A DNA stretch of 9,580 nt from Porphyromonadaceae bacterium (GTDB taxonomy: Bacteria > Bacteroidota > Bacteroidia > Bacteroidales > Paludibacteraceae): NCBI GenBank assembly GCA_905372605.1, contig CAJPPQ010000042.1, positions 1 through 9,580 of the forward strand, in the 5' to 3' direction. The position numbers and the translations under genes were made by a program. The notes beneath the pieces are model-generated. The model ran no database searches. It saw only the letters and a program-made list of their open reading frames with translations, and was not told where the DNA came from. Numbering within the stretch: position 1 is the first letter of the stretch; the number at the start of each line of letters is the position of its first letter. This document shows positions 6,881-9,580 of this stretch, one piece after another.

Positions 6881-6938
6881 AATCGGCTCTTACAAATTAG
6901 TCTCCAAGCATATATAACTATATTTGTAGTCCCCGATT
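6881..6938 (-). promoter_or_regulatory. Imperfect stem-loop between tRNA-Thr and pafA
   Basis: AATCGG (6881-6886) pairs with CCGATT (6933-6938), and TACAAAT (6891-6897) pairs with ATTTGTA (6922-6928). A 4-by-4 internal loop separates the two helices and a 24-nt AT-rich loop closes the structure, giving 13 pairs. On the minus strand it begins 4 nt after the tRNA 3' end and is followed by AT-rich sequence. It could end or process the tRNA transcript, or act as a pafA leader element; the sequence does not decide between these. Confidence 0.45.
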
Positions 6939-6941
6939 TAG

Positions 6942-7014
<73 letters not shown>

Positions 7015-7068
7015 AACAATTTACAGAAGTCTATAGACAATATTACTTCCCAAAAGTTTAATCTCGTA

Positions 7069-7827
7069 TCAAAAACGTATTCTCGGCTGGTCGGTTTTAC
7101 CATGTTCGTCGGCATGCTCGTCTTCTTTCGGATTTATCTCGAGCAACTCTACCTCAAATATCAGAGTCGAATTTGGTTCTATGGCTCCGCCGCCTGCACC
7201 CTGCTCACCGTAAGCAAGTTCCGAAGGAATGTAAAACATAAACTTCGACCCTACGGGCATCAGTTGTATCCCTTCTACCCAACCTTTTATTACATTACTC
7301 AAAGGGAATGTAATTGGCTCACCGCGTTGATACGAACTATCGAATACTTTTCCGTCGATAGTCTTACCCTCATATTGCACTTTCACTTTGTCATCGGCAG
7401 TAGGTTTAGCTCCGTTCCCCATACGAATCACCTTGTATTGCAAACCCGACGGAGTTACCACTATTCCCTCTTTTTTAGCATTTTCAGTGAGAAAATCTTT
7501 CTGTACCTTAGCTTTCTCCTTATTGTTATCTTTCACAAGGCTGTCGAGCATAGCGAACGCATCTCTCAGCTTTGTCTCGTTGAACTGACTCTTATCTTCG
7601 GAAGCCTCTTTGAGTCCCTTTATCACCCACTTCCAATCGAGTTTTATACCATACTGCTCGGCATTCTGTTTGAGTCCGCTAAGCATATTTACACCTAGTG
7701 CGTACGAAGTAATTTCGGTTACCGTCTTCGGGGCTACTACGGCAGCAGTCGACGTTTTTTTCGATTTCTGTGCATACGTCGCCGTTACACAAAGTATGGC
7801 AATAGTAATTAGTGCTAATCTTTTCAT
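7069..7827 (-). CDS. Exported FKBP-type peptidyl-prolyl isomerase
   Basis: This 252-residue protein should catalyse cis-trans isomerisation of prolyl bonds and help proteins fold outside the cytoplasm. A signal peptide ends near A19 (CVTATYA before Gln20). Residues of about 36-115 form a helical segment like the FKBP_N dimerisation domain of FkpA/Mip proteins ([15 protein letters not shown]). The FKBP domain covers about 125-231 with the usual pocket residues: Y152 (VQYEGK), F162-D163 (VFDSS), V179-I180 (NVIKGW), W183, Y206 (LAYGEQG) and F224 ([10 protein letters not shown]). The tail after 232 is polar, with the [10 protein letters not shown] segment rich in Glu, Asp and His; this is not a standard part of the fold. 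It starts 6 nt after the meaB stop. A link to MeaB or SufE function is not evident beyond co-transcription. Confidence 0.94.
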   Translation of the reverse strand: MKRLALITIAILCVTATYAQKSKKTSTAAVVAPKTVTEITSYALGVNMLSGLKQNAEQYGIKLDWKWVIKGLKEASEDKSQFNETKLRDAFAMLDSLVKDNNKEKAKVQKDFLTENAKKEGIVVTPSGLQYKVIRMGNGAKPTADDKVKVQYEGKTIDGKVFDSSYQRGEPITFPLSNVIKGWVEGIQLMPVGSKFMFYIPSELAYGEQGAGGGAIEPNSTLIFEVELLEINPKEDEHADEHGKTDQPRIRF

Positions 7828-7833
7828 CTCGTG

Positions 7834-8970
7834 TTATTTATTATGTGATTGATTTATTAAAATATCTTTGTAGGTATTCAACAGTTTATGTGCTGCTACG
7901 AAAGGTGTTATCTTATTTTGCAAAAGTTCCTTCTCTACTTCGAGTAACAATATCTCTATCTGCTTGTTGTTGTAGAAATTATTTTTCAGATACTGCTCTA
8001 TAGTCTCGTACATCCAATACTTAGACTGAGTCGAACGTTTTGTAGTGAAATATCCGTTTTTCTTGGTGAAATCGACATAATCTTCTACCATCTGCCACAG
8101 TATGTCGAGTCCGATATGCTCGTAAGCCGAGCAGGTCTGTACTCGTGGCGACCACCCCGAAGGTGGCATTGGAAATAGATGCAAAGCATTGGTAAAATGG
8201 CTTTTGGCAATATTAGCCTTATCTATATTGCTACCATCGGCTTTGTTTATAACAATGCCGTCTGCCATCTCCATTATACCTCGCTTTATACCTTGCAGTT
8301 CGTCGCCCGTACCTGCGAGTTGTATCAGTAGAAAAAAATCTACCATAGAGTGGACCGCTGTCTCCGACTGCCCCACCCCTACGGTTTCGACAAATATCAC
8401 ATCGAAGCCTGCCGCCTCGCACAGTATGATGGTTTCCCTCGTTTTACGAGCCACTCCGCCCAACGAACCTGCCGAAGGCGAAGGGCGAATAAACGCATTA
8501 CGATGCGTAGATAGTTGTTCCATACGTGTCTTATCGCCAAGTATCGACCCCTTGCTTATAGAGCTGCTCGGGTCGATAGCAAGCACAGCCAACCGACTGC
8601 CTTTCTGTACGATATCCATTCCCAAAGCATCTATAAGAGTACTCTTACCTGCGCCTGGCACTCCAGTAATACCCAATCGTATCGAATTGCCCGAATAAGG
8701 CAAACACTTCTCTATCACCTGCTGAGCCATCTCGTAATGAGCCTCTATCGAACTTTCTATCAACGTAACTGCTTGGGAAAGAATGGTTATATTACCGTCG
8801 AGGATACCTTTCACATAATCGTCTACCGAATAATGAGGACGTTTTTTAAGCTTATGAAAATAGGGACTACGCACCGAAGGAGGTACTCGCAGAGCCCTCT
8901 GTATCCTCAATCCTTGGTAATCGGGACTCTCCTCGGGATGATGTTGATAAACGTCCATATCTTTTGTCAT
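7834..8970 (-). CDS. meaB: MeaB/ArgK-family G3E GTPase, methylmalonyl-CoA mutase chaperone
   Basis: This 378-residue cytoplasmic GTPase of the MeaB/ArgK (MMAA) family protects methylmalonyl-CoA mutase and gates loading of its B12 cofactor. A helical N-terminal arm leads into the G domain: Walker A GVPGAGKST (103-111), the DPSSSISKGSILGDKTRM switch region (133-150), the GVARKTRET block (172-180), ETVGVGQSE (195-203) and the guanine-specificity motif NKAD (242-245). The C-terminal 90 or so residues are helical, as expected for the dimerisation arm. Length agrees with the bacterial family. The ATG at 8970 lies 8 nt after the sufE stop; an in-frame ATG four codons later is a possible alternative. 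Mutase subunits are not encoded in the window, so the client would lie elsewhere in the genome. The old name ArgK (arginine kinase) is a misannotation for this family. Confidence 0.96.
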   Translation of the reverse strand: MTKDMDVYQHHPEESPDYQGLRIQRALRVPPSVRSPYFHKLKKRPHYSVDDYVKGILDGNITILSQAVTLIESSIEAHYEMAQQVIEKCLPYSGNSIRLGITGVPGAGKSTLIDALGMDIVQKGSRLAVLAIDPSSSISKGSILGDKTRMEQLSTHRNAFIRPSPSAGSLGGVARKTRETIILCEAAGFDVIFVETVGVGQSETAVHSMVDFFLLIQLAGTGDELQGIKRGIMEMADGIVINKADGSNIDKANIAKSHFTNALHLFPMPPSGWSPRVQTCSAYEHIGLDILWQMVEDYVDFTKKNGYFTTKRSTQSKYWMYETIEQYLKNNFYNNKQIEILLLEVEKELLQNKITPFVAAHKLLNTYKDILINQSHNK

Positions 8971-8978
8971 AGTGATAG

Positions 8979-9401
8979 TTATTCAAATTTAGTTTTAAAT
9001 GCCAAAGCAAACATTCTCATCCGCTTTACCATAGCTACCAACCCGTTCGAACGTGTCGGCGACAGATGTTCGGTAAGCCCTATTTTATCGATAAAAAACA
9101 ATTCGCTTCCCAATATCTCGTCGGGGGTACGCCCCGAAAGCACTCTGATAAGCAGAGCCACTATTCCTTTTACTATTATAGCATCGCTTTTTGCCTTGAA
9201 ATATACTTTACCATCTATATATGAGGCTATTATCCATACTTTACTCTGACAGCCCTCTATCAGATTCATATCGGTCTCTTCTTCAGGCGGAAAGTCAGAC
9301 AACGAATTGCCTAGGTCTACTATATACTGGTATCGGTCGAGCCAATCGTCGTATATCGAAAACTCCTCTATTATTTCTTGCTGTACTTCGTTGATAGACA
9401 T
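8979..9401 (-). CDS. sufE: SufE-like sulfur acceptor protein
   Basis: This 140-residue protein matches SufE, which accepts persulfide sulfur from a SufS-type cysteine desulfurase and passes it on for Fe-S cluster assembly. The defining site is C51 in the IEGCQSKVW motif, the acceptor cysteine loop of the family. Other family features are the helical N-terminus with YDDWLDRYQYIVDLG, the KSDAIIVKGIVALLIRVLSGRTP helix pair (split here by eye) and LTEHLSPTRSNGL near the C-terminus. The frame remains open to a TTG at 9431, but the ATG at 9401 fits the usual family start and is preceded by an A-rich leader. It is the first clear gene of a unit with meaB and the FKBP gene. No sufS or sufBCD is nearby, so its partner desulfurase must be encoded elsewhere. 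Confidence 0.94.
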   Translation of the reverse strand: MSINEVQQEIIEEFSIYDDWLDRYQYIVDLGNSLSDFPPEEETDMNLIEGCQSKVWIIASYIDGKVYFKAKSDAIIVKGIVALLIRVLSGRTPDEILGSELFFIDKIGLTEHLSPTRSNGLVAMVKRMRMFALAFKTKFE

Positions 9402-9452
9402 TGTATTTTTCTGTTTAATAATTTTTCTCAATGGGCAATGCCAAAGTCTTAT

Positions 9453-9580
9453 CTACAAAATATTTTTCTTAAGTCTCCCATCCTTAGACATTTTCTTCAA
9501 ATATCTTCTCACACATATACCTCTTTTTCCCACTTTATATTTCGATGCTATTATCTCATTATTGTTATTCATTGCTGCAT
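9453..9580 (-). CDS. Possible C-terminal fragment of an unknown basic protein
   Basis: A minus-strand frame enters from the right edge and ends at a TAG (9453-9455), 51 nt before the sufE start. About 42 codons are visible, with an internal ATG at 9572. The translated piece is Lys/Arg-rich (for example YKVGKRG, RRYLKKMSK) and matches no family I recognise. Its arginines are all AGA, whereas the firm genes here favour CGN codons, and the DNA is more AT-rich. This argues either for an acquired gene or for the frame being non-coding by chance. If noncoding, 9402-9580 is simply the sufE upstream region, in which I found no clear TAnnTTTG promoter. Confidence 0.25.
   Translation of the reverse strand, partial: AAMNNNNEIIASKYKVGKRGICVRRYLKKMSKDGRLKKNIL

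Noticed and set aside
6919..6926. Plus-strand TATATTTG as a promoter
   Set aside because: It fits the -7 box but would run antisense into the tRNA and FKBP gene with no plus-strand gene to serve, and it lies in an AT-rich hairpin where chance matches are likely.
9402..9431. N-terminal extension of sufE to a TTG codon
   Set aside because: The ten extra residues are Lys-rich leader translation; the ATG at 9401 fits the family start.

Overview
The window reads as ordinary chromosomal backbone of a Bacteroidota bacterium, most likely order Bacteroidales. The grounds are the gene families (a PafA-type phosphatase, an M23/LysM peptidase and Bacteroidales-like Rel and Lgt proteins), several promoter boxes of the Bacteroidota form TAnnTTTG, and start codons preceded by A-rich leaders rather than Shine-Dalgarno sequences. 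No phage, transposon, CRISPR array or defence locus is visible. I could not identify a genus from the sequence alone.

Layout. Bases 1-336 are a divergent intergenic region: a probable minus-strand promoter faces a gene off the left edge, and a probable plus-strand promoter precedes rel. rel (337-2562, +) encodes a full-length bifunctional (p)ppGpp synthetase/hydrolase. Its 3' flank holds four degenerate 22-bp tandem units (2565-2652), followed by a strong bidirectional terminator (2650-2693). Everything from 2756 to the right edge is on the minus strand. Read in transcription order from the right, it is: a possible gene fragment at the edge, sufE, meaB and an FKBP-type prolyl isomerase (gaps of 8 and 6 nt); tRNA-Thr(CGT); an imperfect hairpin; pafA, a hotdog thioesterase and lgt (gaps of 14 and 0 nt); then an M23/LysM peptidase with its own well-formed promoter and a folded leader.

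How the genes fit together. rel sets the stringent-response alarmone level. sufE and meaB serve Fe-S cluster assembly and B12-dependent methylmalonyl-CoA mutase. The FKBP isomerase, the PafA phosphatase and the M23/LysM peptidase all carry signal peptides, and Lgt carries out the first step of lipoprotein maturation, so the centre of the window is biased toward envelope and periplasmic functions. I see no metabolic pathway shared by all of them.

Nothing here is clearly a new biological system. The most interesting non-coding signals are the 22-bp tandem array after rel, the stem-loop between tRNA-Thr and pafA, the folded leader of the M23 gene, and a marked excess of TCGA together with scarcity of GATC.
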